Origin: Pseudomonas reidholzensis
GTDB taxonomy: Bacteria > Pseudomonadota > Gammaproteobacteria > Pseudomonadales > Pseudomonadaceae
Reading direction: 5' to 3'
Assembly: GCF_900536025.1 (NCBI RefSeq)
Contig: NZ_UNOZ01000002.1
Location: 186,001-250,000 of the forward strand
DNA length: 64,000 bases
In this document: piece after piece, positions 36,342 to 46,536 of the stretch
Position numbering within the stretch: position 1 is the stretch's first letter
How the letters are laid out: every line of letters starts with the position of its first letter
Notes under the pieces: model-generated
What the model saw: only the letters and a program-made list of their open reading frames with translations
Told to the model about the DNA's origin: nothing
Databases searched by the model: none
Translations under genes and position numbers: made by a program

Positions 36342-37121
36342 TCAGATGGTCAGCGTCCAGTCATAGTCCACGATCAGTGGCGCATGCTGGGAGAACCGCG
36401 GCTGGCGCGGCAGGCGGGCGTTACGCACGAAGCGGCGCAGGCCTGGGGTGAGGATCTGGTAATCGAACCGGTAACCCAGGTTGAGCATCTCGGCCTGCTC
36501 GTTGTCCGGCCACCAGCTGTACTGGTCGCCTTCGCGGCTGACTTCGCGCAGGGCATCGACGTAGCCCATGTCGCCGACAATCGAGTCCATCCATGCGCGC
36601 TCTGGCGGCAGGAAGCCTGGCGATTGCTGGCTGTCGCGCCAGTTCTTGATGTCGAGCTTCTGCTGCGCGACATAGAACGAGCCGCAGTAGATGTACTCGC
36701 GGCGCTTGCGGCGCTGCTTGTCCAGGTACTTGCCGAAGTCGTCCATCAACTTGAATTTCTGGTTCAAGTCTTCGTCGCCGTTCATGCCCGAAGGCAACAG
36801 CAAGGTGGCAATACTGACTTTGTCGAAATCTGCTTGCAGGTAACGCCCGTAACGGTCGGCTGTCTCGAAGCCCAGGCCGGTGATGACTGCCTTGGGCTGC
36901 ATCCGCGAGTAGAGCGCCACGCCACCTTGGGCGGGCACCTCTGCATCGCAGGCATAAAGGAAATAGCCATCGAGCTGGAAAGCTGGGTCGTCGAGTTCAA
37001 AGGCCGAGGCGCGGGTATCCTGAAGGCAGATGACGTCGGCATTCTGGGCTTGTAGCCAGCTGAGCAAACCACGCTCGGCCGCAGCCTGAATGCCATTAAC
37101 GTTCACACTGATGATCCGCAT
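36342..37121 (-). CDS. crc: Catabolite repression control protein Crc
   Basis: Crc works with Hfq to block translation of catabolic mRNAs while preferred carbon sources last, and is relieved by small RNAs of the CrcZ type. It has 259 residues, the exact usual length, with an exonuclease III/AP endonuclease fold. The start MRIISVNVNGIQAA was taken at 37121. Active-site positions of the nuclease family are altered: the metal-binding Glu (CLQET in relatives) is Asp in CLQDTRA, and the final SDH triad is SQHAPL. This agrees with the reported absence of nuclease activity. It is divergent from pyrE across 80 bases. Confidence 0.97.
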   Translation of the reverse strand: MRIISVNVNGIQAAAERGLLSWLQAQNADVICLQDTRASAFELDDPAFQLDGYFLYACDAEVPAQGGVALYSRMQPKAVITGLGFETADRYGRYLQADFDKVSIATLLLPSGMNGDEDLNQKFKLMDDFGKYLDKQRRKRREYIYCGSFYVAQQKLDIKNWRDSQQSPGFLPPERAWMDSIVGDMGYVDALREVSREGDQYSWWPDNEQAEMLNLGYRFDYQILTPGLRRFVRNARLPRQPRFSQHAPLIVDYDWTLTI

Positions 37122-37201
37122 AAATGGCCCCAAAAATCTCGTGCGTGTATGATACCCGAGCTCAACTCATTTAGCTAAATCCGTGGTGTCTGGGACTCTT
37201 C

Positions 37202-37843
37202 ATGCAGCCGTATCAGCGCGACTTCATCCGTTTTGCCATCGATCGCGGCGTACTGCGCTTCGGTGAGTTCACCCTGAAATCGGGGCGTACCAGCCCGTAC
37301 TTCTTCAATGCCGGCCTGTTCAACAGCGGCTCGGCGCTTGCCGAGCTGGGGCGTTGCTATGCGGCGGCCATCGTCGACAGCAAGATCCCCTTCGATGTGC
37401 TGTTCGGCCCTGCGTACAAGGGCATTCCGCTGGCTTCGGCCACCGCGGTGGCCTTGGCCGACCAGCATCAGCTCGACGTGCCGTGGTGCTTCAACCGCAA
37501 GGAAGCCAAGGCCCATGGCGAAGGCGGCAGCCTGGTGGGCGCGCCGCTGGAAGGCAACGTGCTGATCATCGATGACGTGATCACTGCCGGTACCGCCATC
37601 CGTGAGGTCATGCAGATCATCAGCGCCCAGCAGGCCAAGGCCGCTGGCGTGTTGATCGCGCTGAACCGCGAAGAGCGCGGCAACGGCGAGCTGTCGGCGA
37701 TCCAGGAAGTGGAACGCGACTTCGGTATCCCGGTGGTCAGCATCGTTTCGCTGACCCAGGTGCTGGAGTTCCTCGCCGACGACCCGCAGCTCAAGCAGCA
37801 CCTGCCTGCGGTCGAGGCGTATCGGGCGCAGTACGGGATCTGA
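37202..37843 (+). CDS. pyrE: Orotate phosphoribosyltransferase PyrE
   Basis: PyrE makes orotidine monophosphate from orotate and PRPP in pyrimidine synthesis. The 213-residue enzyme has the PRPP-binding motif [13 protein letters not shown] (about 120-132) and the flexible loop lysine segment [12 protein letters not shown]. The start ATG at 37202 follows GGGACTCTTC. Its arrangement next to crc and rph is the usual Pseudomonas one. Confidence 0.97.
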   Translation: MQPYQRDFIRFAIDRGVLRFGEFTLKSGRTSPYFFNAGLFNSGSALAELGRCYAAAIVDSKIPFDVLFGPAYKGIPLASATAVALADQHQLDVPWCFNRKEAKAHGEGGSLVGAPLEGNVLIIDDVITAGTAIREVMQIISAQQAKAAGVLIALNREERGNGELSAIQEVERDFGIPVVSIVSLTQVLEFLADDPQLKQHLPAVEAYRAQYGI

Positions 37844-37854
37844 GGATCCTGGCC

Positions 37855-37890
37855 ATAAAAAAGGCGACCTTTGTGGGTCGCCTTTTTTTT
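37855..37890. terminator. Terminator of pyrE
   Basis: AAAAAAGGCGACC and GGTCGCCTTTTTTTT enclose TTTGTG. It uses the same arms as the rph/crc terminator 1.6 kb before. Confidence 0.92.
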
Positions 37891-37905
37891 GCTTTGCCTT
37901 CACAG

Positions 37906-37998
37906 GCCTCTTCGCGGGTAAACCCGCTCCCACAGGGATAGCGCCGCACTGGGTTACGGCGGGGTCTCTGTGGGAGCGGGTTTACCCGCGAAGAAGGC
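37906..37998. repeat. Paired inverted REP unit after pyrE
   Basis: GCCTCTTCGCGGGTAAACCC with GCTCCCACAG is followed about 40 bases on by its inverse (CTGTGGGAGCGGGTTTACCC then GCGAAGAAGGC). The right end is six bases from the stop codon of the DUF799 gene. Confidence 0.9.
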
Positions 37999-38003
37999 GC
38001 CGC

Positions 38004-38663
38004 TTAGTCAGTGCCGTACTTGGGCGAACGCGGCCCGTAGAGGATGCCGCCATTCGGGTACGGCGACAGCAGCCGTGCGCTGGTCATCGCTGCGATCGGG
38101 TAGCCGGCGTCGTCCTGCACGCTGCTGATGATCTGGTTGATCGCCGCCGCCACCAGCATGCCGATCAGGCCGCCCTGGTTCTGCCGGCCTTCTTCGCTGG
38201 AGGCCGTGGCGCTGCCGGTCCACAAGGTGGCGCCGGTCTTCAGGTCGACCAGCTTGGCGTTGGCGGTGACTATGGTCGCGCTGCTGATCACCATGTAGCG
38301 GGTGCCATAGTCGCTGACCGTCACGTACAGGCCGGCATCGGCGCCGAAGATCTCGTGCAGCTTGGTGGTCGGCAACTGGTGGATGTCGGCCGGGGTGGTC
38401 ATGCCGTTCTGGCGGAAGGTTTCATCCACCAGGGCGACCGGCATCACGTAGTAGCCGGCTTCCGCCAGCGGGTAGGTCACCTGCGAGAGCATGCTGTAGG
38501 TGGCCTTCACGTCCGGCGACTCGTTCAGCGGCGGCAGGATCAGGATCGACTTCGGCCGGCTCTGCTTGTAGGCCGAGTAGTCGATGGTCTTGCGCTCGGC
38601 GCAGCCGGCGAACAAGGCCAGCACGCAGGCGCCGACAATCAGTTGGGAGAGGCGCTTGATCAC
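38004..38663 (-). CDS. DUF799 (GNA1162-type) lipoprotein
   Basis: The 219-residue lipoprotein has the signal MIKRLSQLIVGACVLALFAGCAE with lipobox FAGC. The mature protein follows the GNA1162/DUF799 pattern: ILILPPLNESPDVKATYSMLS, then a domain like the CsgG/TolB-N fold, ending SPYPNGGILYGPRSPKYG. The related Neisseria protein is a surface antigen with an ABC-transporter-auxiliary-like fold. It overlaps the DUF4810 gene by four bases and is the last gene of the three. Exact role unknown. Confidence 0.88.
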   Translation of the reverse strand: MIKRLSQLIVGACVLALFAGCAERKTIDYSAYKQSRPKSILILPPLNESPDVKATYSMLSQVTYPLAEAGYYVMPVALVDETFRQNGMTTPADIHQLPTTKLHEIFGADAGLYVTVSDYGTRYMVISSATIVTANAKLVDLKTGATLWTGSATASSEEGRQNQGGLIGMLVAAAINQIISSVQDDAGYPIAAMTSARLLSPYPNGGILYGPRSPKYGTD

Positions 38664-39028
38664 TGTTTGGCTCCTTGCCGGGCGTTGCTCATGAGGAAGT
38701 CCATGTAGGCCGTGGACTCAGGGAACAGGGCCTTCTCGGTCTGGAACTGCTGGATCATCTGGTCATCCTTGCCCAGGCTCGAGTAGATCAGCCCCAGCTG
38801 CGCGTGATAACCGGGCGGTACCGCGCCGTTCTTGGCCTTGATCTTCTCCAGGTCGCGCTCCAGGGCGATCGCCTGTTCTTCCTTGGACTGGCCCTTGAAG
38901 TACTCGTAGACCTGCGGCTGGTAGCTTTCCCACTGGTACAGGGTCTTGTGCGAGTTGCAGCCGACCAGCAGGACGCTGCCCAGCAGCAGCCCGGCGACGG
39001 TGCGCCAGGCGGGTTGGGTGATACGCAT
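38660..39028 (-). CDS. DUF4810 lipoprotein
   Basis: A 122-residue lipoprotein with signal MRITQPAWRTVAGLLLGSVLLVGCNS (lipobox LVGC; Asn and Ser after the Cys are compatible with outer-membrane sorting). The mature part starts HKTLYQWESYQPQVYEYFKG, a DUF4810 hallmark, and is mostly helical with a TPR-like stretch (YHAQLGLIYSSLGKDDQMIQQF). It sits between the CsgG-like and DUF799 genes with a four-base overlap to the latter, so the three products are made together and probably form one envelope complex. Confidence 0.88.
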   Translation of the reverse strand: MRITQPAWRTVAGLLLGSVLLVGCNSHKTLYQWESYQPQVYEYFKGQSKEEQAIALERDLEKIKAKNGAVPPGYHAQLGLIYSSLGKDDQMIQQFQTEKALFPESTAYMDFLMSNARQGAKQ

Positions 39029-39058
39029 GAGAGTGTCTTCCTTGTCGTGCCCGCCCGA

Positions 39059-39742
39059 TTACTGGGCCTGAGGCTTCCATTGGCCGCTTTCAACGGCGCC
39101 CACCAGCTTGTTCACCGCTTCACGCATGGCCAGGTCGAGGACCTTGCCATTGAGGGTGGAATCGTAGCTGGCCGTGCCACCGAAGCCGATGATCTCGCGG
39201 TTGGACAGGGCGTATTCGCCGGCGCCCTGGCTCGAATAGACCACTTCGGAGGTACTGATGTTGACGATGTTCAGCGCGACCTTGGCGTAGGCGATCTGGG
39301 TCTTGCCGCGGCCAAGAATGCCGAACAGCTGATGGTCACCGACTTCCTTGCGGCCAAACTCGGTGACATCGCCGGTGACGACGAAGTCAGCGCCCTTGAG
39401 CTGCTGCACCTGACGCTTGATGGCCGCTTCCTGCTGGATCTCGCCCATGTTGTCGCGGTCGAGCACGTTGAAGCGGTTGGTCTGCTGCAGGTGGGTGATC
39501 AGGATGGTCTTGGCCTGGCCGCCCAGACGGTCGACGCCGTCCGAGAAGATCCCGCGCATGTAGCTGGAGCGGTTGTCGAACTTGCCGACGGCGATCGGGG
39601 TGCGCAGGCCGCTGTACGGGCGGTTGACGCTCTCGACCTGTTGCACGGCAACGGCGGTGGATGTTTCGGTGGCGGCACAGCCAGCCAGGGACCCGACAGC
39701 CAGGGCGGCTGCCAGCACGAGTCCATGTGATGCGTATTTCAC
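39059..39742 (-). CDS. CsgG/HfaB family lipoprotein
   Basis: A 227-residue protein from the GTG at 39742 (GGAG nine bases upstream), giving signal MKYASHGLVLAAALAVGSLAGC with lipobox LAGC; the longer frame to 39820 runs into a REP element. The mature part has the CsgG fold signature IAVGKFDNRSSY, then LITHLQQTNRFNVLDRDNM and VTGDVTEFGRKEVG. CsgG itself makes the curli secretion pore, but no curli genes are near and this protein lacks an evident pore-hairpin pair. With DUF4810 and DUF799 it forms a three-lipoprotein operon of unknown job. Confidence 0.88.
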   Translation of the reverse strand: MKYASHGLVLAAALAVGSLAGCAATETSTAVAVQQVESVNRPYSGLRTPIAVGKFDNRSSYMRGIFSDGVDRLGGQAKTILITHLQQTNRFNVLDRDNMGEIQQEAAIKRQVQQLKGADFVVTGDVTEFGRKEVGDHQLFGILGRGKTQIAYAKVALNIVNISTSEVVYSSQGAGEYALSNREIIGFGGTASYDSTLNGKVLDLAMREAVNKLVGAVESGQWKPQAQ

Positions 39743-39788
39743 GCGCTTTCTCCAGGTAAATAGGAACTGCTGCTGGGGCGGCTTTGGA

Positions 39789-39876
39789 CCCATCGCGGGC
39801 AAGCCCGCTCCTACAGGCACCGCGTCGCTGTTGATGACGACGCGGTGCCTGTAGGAGCGGGCTTGCCCGCGATGGG
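39789..39876. repeat. Perfect 39-bp inverted repeat built on a REP unit
   Basis: Left arm 39789-39827 and right arm 39838-39876 are exact reverse complements across a 10-base loop. The outer 28 bases are REP sequence (CATCGCGGGCAAGCCCGCTC); the inner 11 (GCACCGCGTCG) extend the stem beyond the usual REP. It separates argB from the CsgG-like gene and should form a very stable RNA hairpin or DNA cruciform. Confidence 0.93.
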
Positions 39877-39898
39877 CCGCAAGGCGGCCCCGGTAATA

Positions 39899-40837
<939 letters not shown>

Positions 40838-42235
40838 TCAGAACGGCAGTTGCAGCTCAGGGGCAACCCGCAGCAACTGGGCGCGGAAAACATCCTTGAT
40901 ACGTTGCAATTCGGCGTCGCTGTCGGCCTCGAAGCGCAGCACCAGCACCGGTGTGGTGTTGGAGGCGCGCACCAGGCCCCAGCCCTGGGCGTAGTCGACC
41001 CGCACACCGTCGATGGTGGTCAGGTTGGCGTCGCCCCAGTCGGCGTCGCGTTGCAGTGCATCAATGATGCTGAATTTACCCTCGTCGGTCACATCAATAT
41101 TGATTTCCGGCGTGGAAATATCGTTCGGGAAGGCGGCAAACAGGCTTTCGGCGTCCTGCCCGGCGTTGCTGAGGATCTCCAGCAGGCGCGCGGCGCTGTA
41201 GATACCGTCGTCGAAACCGTACCAGCGTTCCTTGATGAAGATGTGCCCGCTCATCTCGCCCGCGAGCAACGAGCCGGTCAGCTTCATCTTCTTCTTGATC
41301 AACGAGTGACCGGTCTTCCACATTAGCGCGCGGCCACCGTGCTGTTCGATCAACGGGGTCAGGCGGCGGGTGCACTTGACGTCGAAGATGATCTCGGCGC
41401 CCGGGTTGCGCGACAGCACGTCCTGGGCGAACAGCATCAGCAGGCGGTCGGGATAGACGATGGTGCCGGTGTTGCTGACCACGCCGACGCGGTCGCCGTC
41501 ACCGTCGAAGGCCAGGCCGATATCGGCGCCGACTTCCTTGACCTTGGCGATCAGGTCCACCAGGTTCTCAGGCTTGCCCGGGTCCGGGTGGTGGTTGGGG
41601 AAGTTGCCGTCCACCTCGCAGAACAGCGGGATCACCTCGCAGCCAAGGGCTTCGATCAGCTGTGGGGCGATCACCCCGGCAGCGCCGTTGCCGCAGTCGA
41701 CCACCACCTTGAGCTTTTTCTTCAGCTGGATGTCGGCGGTGACCTGGTCGAAGTAGCGGCCGAGGATCTCGACTTTTTCCACACGGCCTTCGCCGCGGCT
41801 CAGGTCGTTGGTCTTCAGGCGCGTCAGCAGTGCCTGGATCTGTTCATTGGCCAGGGTGTCGCCGGCAATGACGATCTTGAAACCGTTGTAGTCGGACGGG
41901 TTGTGGCTGCCGGTGAGCATCACCCCGGAGGTGCCAGCGAGCACGTTGGCGGCGTAGTACAGCGCCGGGGTCGGCACCAGGCCGACGTCGCTGACCTGGC
42001 AACCGGCGTCGACCAGGCCCTGGATCAGTTGCTCGACCAGCAGCGGGCCGGACAGGCGACCGTCACGGCCGACCGAGATGTTGGGTTCGCCCTGGGCCAG
42101 GGTCTGGGCACCGATGGCGCGGCCGATCCAGTAGGCGGTCTCGGCGTGCAGGGTCTTGCCGACGACGCCGCGGATGTCATAGGCGCGGAAAATGCTGTCG
42201 GGCAAGGCGGGTACCAGCTGGGCCATGTCGTTCAT
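40838..42235 (-). CDS. algC: Phosphomannomutase/phosphoglucomutase AlgC
   Basis: AlgC interconverts 1- and 6-phosphates of mannose and glucose for alginate, LPS and other surface sugars. It has 465 residues from the ATG at 42235 (or 462 from the ATG at 42226). Active-site phosphoserine loop: GVMLTGSHNPSDYNGFK (about 100-116); metal-binding loop: LAFDGDGDRVG (about 240); sugar-binding loop: GEMSGHIFIKERW; phosphate-binding loop near the end: WGLVRASNTTPVLVLR. All four loops are intact. The start is the least certain part. Confidence 0.95.
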   Translation of the reverse strand: MNDMAQLVPALPDSIFRAYDIRGVVGKTLHAETAYWIGRAIGAQTLAQGEPNISVGRDGRLSGPLLVEQLIQGLVDAGCQVSDVGLVPTPALYYAANVLAGTSGVMLTGSHNPSDYNGFKIVIAGDTLANEQIQALLTRLKTNDLSRGEGRVEKVEILGRYFDQVTADIQLKKKLKVVVDCGNGAAGVIAPQLIEALGCEVIPLFCEVDGNFPNHHPDPGKPENLVDLIAKVKEVGADIGLAFDGDGDRVGVVSNTGTIVYPDRLLMLFAQDVLSRNPGAEIIFDVKCTRRLTPLIEQHGGRALMWKTGHSLIKKKMKLTGSLLAGEMSGHIFIKERWYGFDDGIYSAARLLEILSNAGQDAESLFAAFPNDISTPEINIDVTDEGKFSIIDALQRDADWGDANLTTIDGVRVDYAQGWGLVRASNTTPVLVLRFEADSDAELQRIKDVFRAQLLRVAPELQLPF

Positions 42236-42344
42236 CTCTGGGTGCTCCACTGTCAAAGGCTCTGGGTAGGCGCAAACTGAACGCTTGGACGGCACTTTTG
42301 CCAGAGAGTTCGCCATCCTTGGCGTGAACGGTCGGGTTACGGTC

Positions 42345-42800
42345 TCAGTGGCTGCCGGAGTGGCCGAAGCCGCCAGCGCCGCGCTGGCTCTCGTCGAAGG
42401 CCTCGACGATGTCGAAATGCGTCTGCACCACGGGCACCAGCACCAGCTGCGCGATGCGCTCGCCAATGGCGATGGTGAACGGGGTGTTGCCGCGGTTCCA
42501 GCACGACACCATCAGCTCGCCCTGGTAGTCCGAGTCGATCAAACCGACCAGGTTACCGAGCACGATGCCGTGCTTGTGGCCCAGGCCCGAGCGCGGCAGG
42601 ATCAGCGCCGCCAGGCCCGGGTCGCCGACGTAGATCGACAGGCCGGTCGGGATCAGCAGGGTCTGGCCCGGCTCGAGGACGGTGTCCTCCTTGAGCATGG
42701 CGCGCAGGTCCAGGCCGGCGGAGCCGGGGGTGGCGTACTGCGGCAGGGGGAATTCGGCGCCAATGCGCGGGTCGAGAATCTTGGCTTGAAGAGCGTGCAT
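42345..42800 (-). CDS. dut: dUTP diphosphatase Dut
   Basis: Dut hydrolyses dUTP to dUMP, which keeps uracil out of DNA and supplies dTMP synthesis. The 151-residue subunit has the five trimeric dUTPase motifs: GSAGLDLRA (I), [12 protein letters not shown] (II), [10 protein letters not shown] with the catalytic Asp (III), [11 protein letters not shown] (IV) and the Gly-rich C-terminal arm [10 protein letters not shown] (V). It starts five bases after the coaBC stop codon. Confidence 0.98.
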   Translation of the reverse strand: MHALQAKILDPRIGAEFPLPQYATPGSAGLDLRAMLKEDTVLEPGQTLLIPTGLSIYVGDPGLAALILPRSGLGHKHGIVLGNLVGLIDSDYQGELMVSCWNRGNTPFTIAIGERIAQLVLVPVVQTHFDIVEAFDESQRGAGGFGHSGSH

Positions 42801-42805
42801 GTAAC

Positions 42806-44017
42806 TTATTGAACCTGATTGAGTCGTTCGGCGATGAAAGCAACCAGCTGGCGGGCGATCTTGCCCTTGCTGGTCTGCGCGAAGAGGGTCTGGTGCTGCT
42901 GGCGATCGATCACGGTCAAGGCGTTCTCCTCGCTGTTGAAGCCGATGCTGGGGTTGGCCACATCATTGGCGACGATCAGGTCGAGGTTCTTGTCCTTGAG
43001 CTTGCGCGTGGCGTAATCGAGCAAGTGTTCGGTCTCGGCGGCAAAGCCGACGCTGAACGGCCGGTCGGCACGCCCAGCCAGGGTCGCAAGGATATCCGGA
43101 TTACGCACCATCTGCAGCAGCATGCCGTCGCCGGTCGTAGGATCCTTCTTGAGTTTCTGTGTGGCGACGACTTCCGGGCGGTAGTCCGCCACCGCTGCCG
43201 AGGCGATGAACAGGTCGCAGGGCATGGCCGCTTCACAGGCTGCGAGCATGTCTCGGGCGCTGACCACGTCGATCCGGTTGACCCGATCTGGCGTCTGCAG
43301 GTGCACCGGGCCCGTGACCAGGGTCACCCGAGCCCCGGCTTCAGCGGCCGCTTCGGCCAGGGCGAAGCCCATCTTGCCGGAGCTATGATTGGTGATGTAG
43401 CGCACCGGGTCGATGTTTTCCTGGGTCGGCCCGGCGGTGATCAGCACGTGTTTGCCGGTCAGCGCCTGGCGCTTGAAGCTTTCGGCGGCGCACCAGGCCA
43501 GGTCGGCGGCTTCGAGCATGCGGCCGAGGCCGACGTCGCCACAGGCCTGGCTGCCGGAGGCCGGGCCGAACACCTGGATGCCGCGGCTTTGCAGGAGCTC
43601 GAGGTTGGCCTGGGTGGCCGGGTCGCGCCACATGGCCTGGTTCATCGCCGGGGCCACGGCGACCGTGGCGTCGGTGGCCAGCACCAGGGTGGTCAGCAGG
43701 TCATTGGCCATGCCCTGGGCCATGCGCGCCATGACGTCGGCGGTGGCCGGGGCGATCAGCACCAGGTCGGCCCATTTGGCCAGTTCGATGTGGCCCATGG
43801 CCGCTTCGGCGGCAGGGTCGAGCAAGTCCATGTGCACCGGGTGCCCGGACAGCGCCTGCAGGGTCAGTGGGGTGATGAACTCGGCACCGCCGCGGGTCAT
43901 GACGACGCGCACCTGCGCGCCGTGTTCCAGGAGTCGGCGGATCAGCTCGGCGCTCTTGTAGGCGGCAATGCCGCCACCCACGCCGAGAACGATGCGCTTG
44001 CGATACAGCCGCTGCAT
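42806..44017 (-). CDS. coaBC: Phosphopantothenoylcysteine synthetase/decarboxylase CoaBC
   Basis: This bifunctional enzyme makes 4'-phosphopantetheine for coenzyme A. It has 403 residues: an N-terminal FMN-dependent decarboxylase (CoaC, about 1-190) with [19 protein letters not shown], the PAMNQAMW motif and the catalytic Cys in SQACGDVG, then the synthetase (CoaB, about 190-403) with [20 protein letters not shown] and [14 protein letters not shown]. The ATG at 44017 (AAGG upstream) was taken; the longer frame enters the divergent radC promoter. The gene heads coaBC-dut-algC-argB. Confidence 0.97.
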   Translation of the reverse strand: MQRLYRKRIVLGVGGGIAAYKSAELIRRLLEHGAQVRVVMTRGGAEFITPLTLQALSGHPVHMDLLDPAAEAAMGHIELAKWADLVLIAPATADVMARMAQGMANDLLTTLVLATDATVAVAPAMNQAMWRDPATQANLELLQSRGIQVFGPASGSQACGDVGLGRMLEAADLAWCAAESFKRQALTGKHVLITAGPTQENIDPVRYITNHSSGKMGFALAEAAAEAGARVTLVTGPVHLQTPDRVNRIDVVSARDMLAACEAAMPCDLFIASAAVADYRPEVVATQKLKKDPTTGDGMLLQMVRNPDILATLAGRADRPFSVGFAAETEHLLDYATRKLKDKNLDLIVANDVANPSIGFNSEENALTVIDRQQHQTLFAQTSKGKIARQLVAFIAERLNQVQ

Positions 44018-44137
44018 AAGCTTGCCTTTTTCCAGTGAAAGCGGGCGACGACAAACAAGGCCTGCGGCAGATCGTCGCATTTACGAAGCGAAATAGATTA
44101 CCACAGGGCCCAAACGCGCCGCAGCCAAGGAGCAGCG

Positions 44138-44818
44138 ATGAACATCAGGGAGTGGCCGGTAAACGAACGGCCAAGAGAGAAACTGCTGCACAAGGGCGCG
44201 GGGAGCCTGTCGGATGCCGAGTTGCTTGCGGTATTCCTTGGTTCAGGTGTGCGAGGTTGCAACGTGCTGGAGCTCGCACGGGGGCTGCTGGCCAAATTTG
44301 GAGGGTTGCGCCAGTTGCTGGATGCCGACAGGGAGTCTTTTTTAGCCGAGCTCGGACTCGGGCCGGTCAGGTACAGCCAGCTGCAAGCGCTGCTGGAGAT
44401 CGGCCGCAGGAACCTTGAAACGTCGATTGATCGCGAGGCCGCCATGGAGAATCCAGCGGCGGTCCGCAGGTACCTGAAGTCGATGCTCCGTCATGAGCCC
44501 AGCGAGGTGTTCGGCTGCCTGTTCCTGGACTCCAAGCACCGGCCGCTGGCGTTCGAGATTCTGTTTCGCGGCACCATCGACCGCGCCAATATCTATCCCC
44601 GCGAGGTGGTGCGGCGCTCGCTGCTGCACAACGCAGCGGCGCTGATCCTCTGTCACAACCACCCTTCAGGGAGCTGTGAGCCGAGCCAGGATGACGTGCA
44701 CATGACCCTGTCGCTCAAGCGCGGGTTGGCGCTGATCGATGTGCGCGTGCTGGATCACGTGATCATTGGTGACGGCGAGCCGCTGTCGATGGTCGAGCAT
44801 GGGTGGATGGCGGGCTGA
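44138..44818 (+). CDS. radC: RadC family JAB/MPN-domain protein
   Basis: The 226-residue protein has an N-terminal helix-hairpin-helix-like region (about 1-85) and a C-terminal JAB1/MPN+ metalloprotease-like domain (about 105-226). The zinc motif is intact: a Glu upstream in AFEILFRGT, then [18 protein letters not shown] (His-x-His...Asp). The old link with DNA repair is doubtful for this family. It is divergent from coaBC, as in many gamma-proteobacteria. Confidence 0.95.
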   Translation: MNIREWPVNERPREKLLHKGAGSLSDAELLAVFLGSGVRGCNVLELARGLLAKFGGLRQLLDADRESFLAELGLGPVRYSQLQALLEIGRRNLETSIDREAAMENPAAVRRYLKSMLRHEPSEVFGCLFLDSKHRPLAFEILFRGTIDRANIYPREVVRRSLLHNAAALILCHNHPSGSCEPSQDDVHMTLSLKRGLALIDVRVLDHVIIGDGEPLSMVEHGWMAG

Positions 44819-44835
44819 TTCGTAGTGTCCTTGCC

Positions 44836-44916
44836 GGCCTCTTCGCGGGTGAACCCGCTCCCACAGGGTGGGATCGCGCCGAACCCTGTGGGAGCGGGTT
44901 TACCCGCGAAGAGGCC
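44836..44916. repeat. Paired inverted REP unit between radC and 44944 gene
   Basis: GGCCTCTTCGCGGGTGAACC and GCTCCCACAGGG are followed by CCCTGTGGGAGCGGGTTTAC and CCGCGAAGAGGCC. The unit lies between convergent genes and may act as a transcription boundary for both. Confidence 0.9.
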
Positions 44917-44943
44917 AGGGCTGAAACCCCGGCTGGCCTGGCC

Positions 44944-46536
44944 TTAGCGCGTCACCGACACCTTGCTGAAGTCCAGCCGCCCGAACGGGCTCACCTGATA
45001 CCCCTCGACGCCCTTGCGCAGCAGCGTCGCCGCCGTCGGGTGCGCCAGTGGCAGCCACAACGCCTGCTGCTGGATCAGCGCCTGCGCCTGCTCGTACAGG
45101 CGGCTGCGCACGCTCTGGTCGTTGGTGGTGCGCCCAGCGCTGATCAGCTGGTCCAGGCGGGTGTCGCAGAAGCGCGCGAAGTTGGTCCCGGACTTGACCG
45201 CCGCGCAGGAAAACTGCGGGGTGAGGAAGTTGTCCGGGTCGCCGTTGTCGCCCGCCCAGCCCATGAACAGCAGGTCATGCTCGCCGGCCTTGGCACGGCG
45301 GATCAGCTCGCCCCATTCGATCACGCGGATCTCGCTCTTGATGCCGATCTTGGCCAGGTCGGCCTGCAGCATCTGCGCGCCCAGGTTGGGGTTGGGGTTG
45401 AGCAGGCTGCCGGAAGGGCGGGTCCAGATGGTGGTGCTGAAACCGTCCGCCAGGCCGGCCTTGGTCAGCAGCGCCTGGGCTTTTTTCAGGTCGGTCGGGT
45501 AGCCCGGCAGGCCCTTGGCGTAGCTCCAGGTGGTGGACGGGTAGGGGCCGTCGGCCGCAGTGCCGGTGTCTTCGAACACCGCCTTGAGGTAGCTCGCCTT
45601 GTCGAACGCGAGGTTGATCGCCTGGCGCACCTCGGGCTTGTCCAGCGGCGGGTGCTGGCTGTTGATGGCGACGAAGGCGGTCATGAAGGCCGGGGTGCTG
45701 GCGACCGAGAGGTTGGCGTCCTTGCCCGCCTCGGCGACGTCCAGCGGCTTGGGCGACAGGGCCACCTGGCACTCCCCGCGCTTGAGCTTCTGCAGGCGCA
45801 CGTTGGCGTCCGGGGTGATCGCGTAGACCAACGGGCCGACAGCCGGTTTGCCGGCGAAGTACTCGGCGTTGGCCTCGTAGCGCACCTGGGCGTCCTTCTG
45901 GAAGCGTTTGAACACGAACGGTCCCGTACCTACCGGTTGGCTGTTGAGCTTCTCAGGGGTGCCCGCCTTGAGCAGCAGGTCGGCATACTCGGCCGAGTAG
46001 ATCGAGGCAAAGCCCATGCTCAGGGTGGCCAGGAAGGTCGCGTCCGGGTGGCTCAGGGTAAAGCGCACGCTGTGCGGGTCGGGCGCGTCGATCGACTTGA
46101 TCAGGCTGCCCAGTTGCAGCGACTGGGCGTGCGGGTAGCCGCTCGGGGCGGTCTTGTGCCAGGCGTGGGCCGGGTAGAGCATGCGCTGGAAGCTGAACAG
46201 CACGTCGTCGGCGTTCAGCGCGCGGCCGGGTTTGAAGTACGCGGTGGTGTGGAACTTGACGTCGTCGCGCAGCTTGAAGTCGTACACCAGGCCGTCGGCC
46301 GAGACCGTCCAGCTCAGCGCCAGGCTCGGCACCACCTTGCCGGCTGCCGCATCGAACTCCACCAGGCGGTTCATCAGCACGTCGGCCGAGGCGTTGGTGG
46401 TGGTCAGCGAGTTGTACTGGACCACGTCGAAGCCTTCCGGGCTGGCCTCGGTGCAGACGACGAGCGGCGCCGCCTGGGCGAGCCCGCTGAGCAACAGGCT
46501 GGAAGAAAACAACAGGGAAAGGGCGGCGGCGCGCAT
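44944..46536 (-). CDS. Peptide/solute ABC transporter substrate-binding protein (SBP_bac_5, DppA-like)
   Basis: The 530-residue periplasmic binding protein has a signal peptide (MRAAALSLLFSSSLLLSGLAQA) and the family-5 fold: LVVCTEASPEGFDVVQYNS at the start of the mature protein, DDVKFHTTAYFKPGRALNADDV, and NSQPVGTGPFVFKRF. DppA-type proteins deliver dipeptides, heme or related solutes. No permease or ATPase genes adjoin, so it must be an orphan that uses a transporter encoded elsewhere. AAGGAGC precedes the ATG at 46536. Ligand uncertain. Confidence 0.9.
   Translation of the reverse strand: MRAAALSLLFSSSLLLSGLAQAAPLVVCTEASPEGFDVVQYNSLTTTNASADVLMNRLVEFDAAAGKVVPSLALSWTVSADGLVYDFKLRDDVKFHTTAYFKPGRALNADDVLFSFQRMLYPAHAWHKTAPSGYPHAQSLQLGSLIKSIDAPDPHSVRFTLSHPDATFLATLSMGFASIYSAEYADLLLKAGTPEKLNSQPVGTGPFVFKRFQKDAQVRYEANAEYFAGKPAVGPLVYAITPDANVRLQKLKRGECQVALSPKPLDVAEAGKDANLSVASTPAFMTAFVAINSQHPPLDKPEVRQAINLAFDKASYLKAVFEDTGTAADGPYPSTTWSYAKGLPGYPTDLKKAQALLTKAGLADGFSTTIWTRPSGSLLNPNPNLGAQMLQADLAKIGIKSEIRVIEWGELIRRAKAGEHDLLFMGWAGDNGDPDNFLTPQFSCAAVKSGTNFARFCDTRLDQLISAGRTTNDQSVRSRLYEQAQALIQQQALWLPLAHPTAATLLRKGVEGYQVSPFGRLDFSKVSVTR

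Noticed and set aside
39059..39742. CsgG-like gene as part of a curli system
   Set aside because: No csgA, csgB, csgE or csgF genes adjoin; neighbours are DUF4810 and DUF799 lipoproteins.
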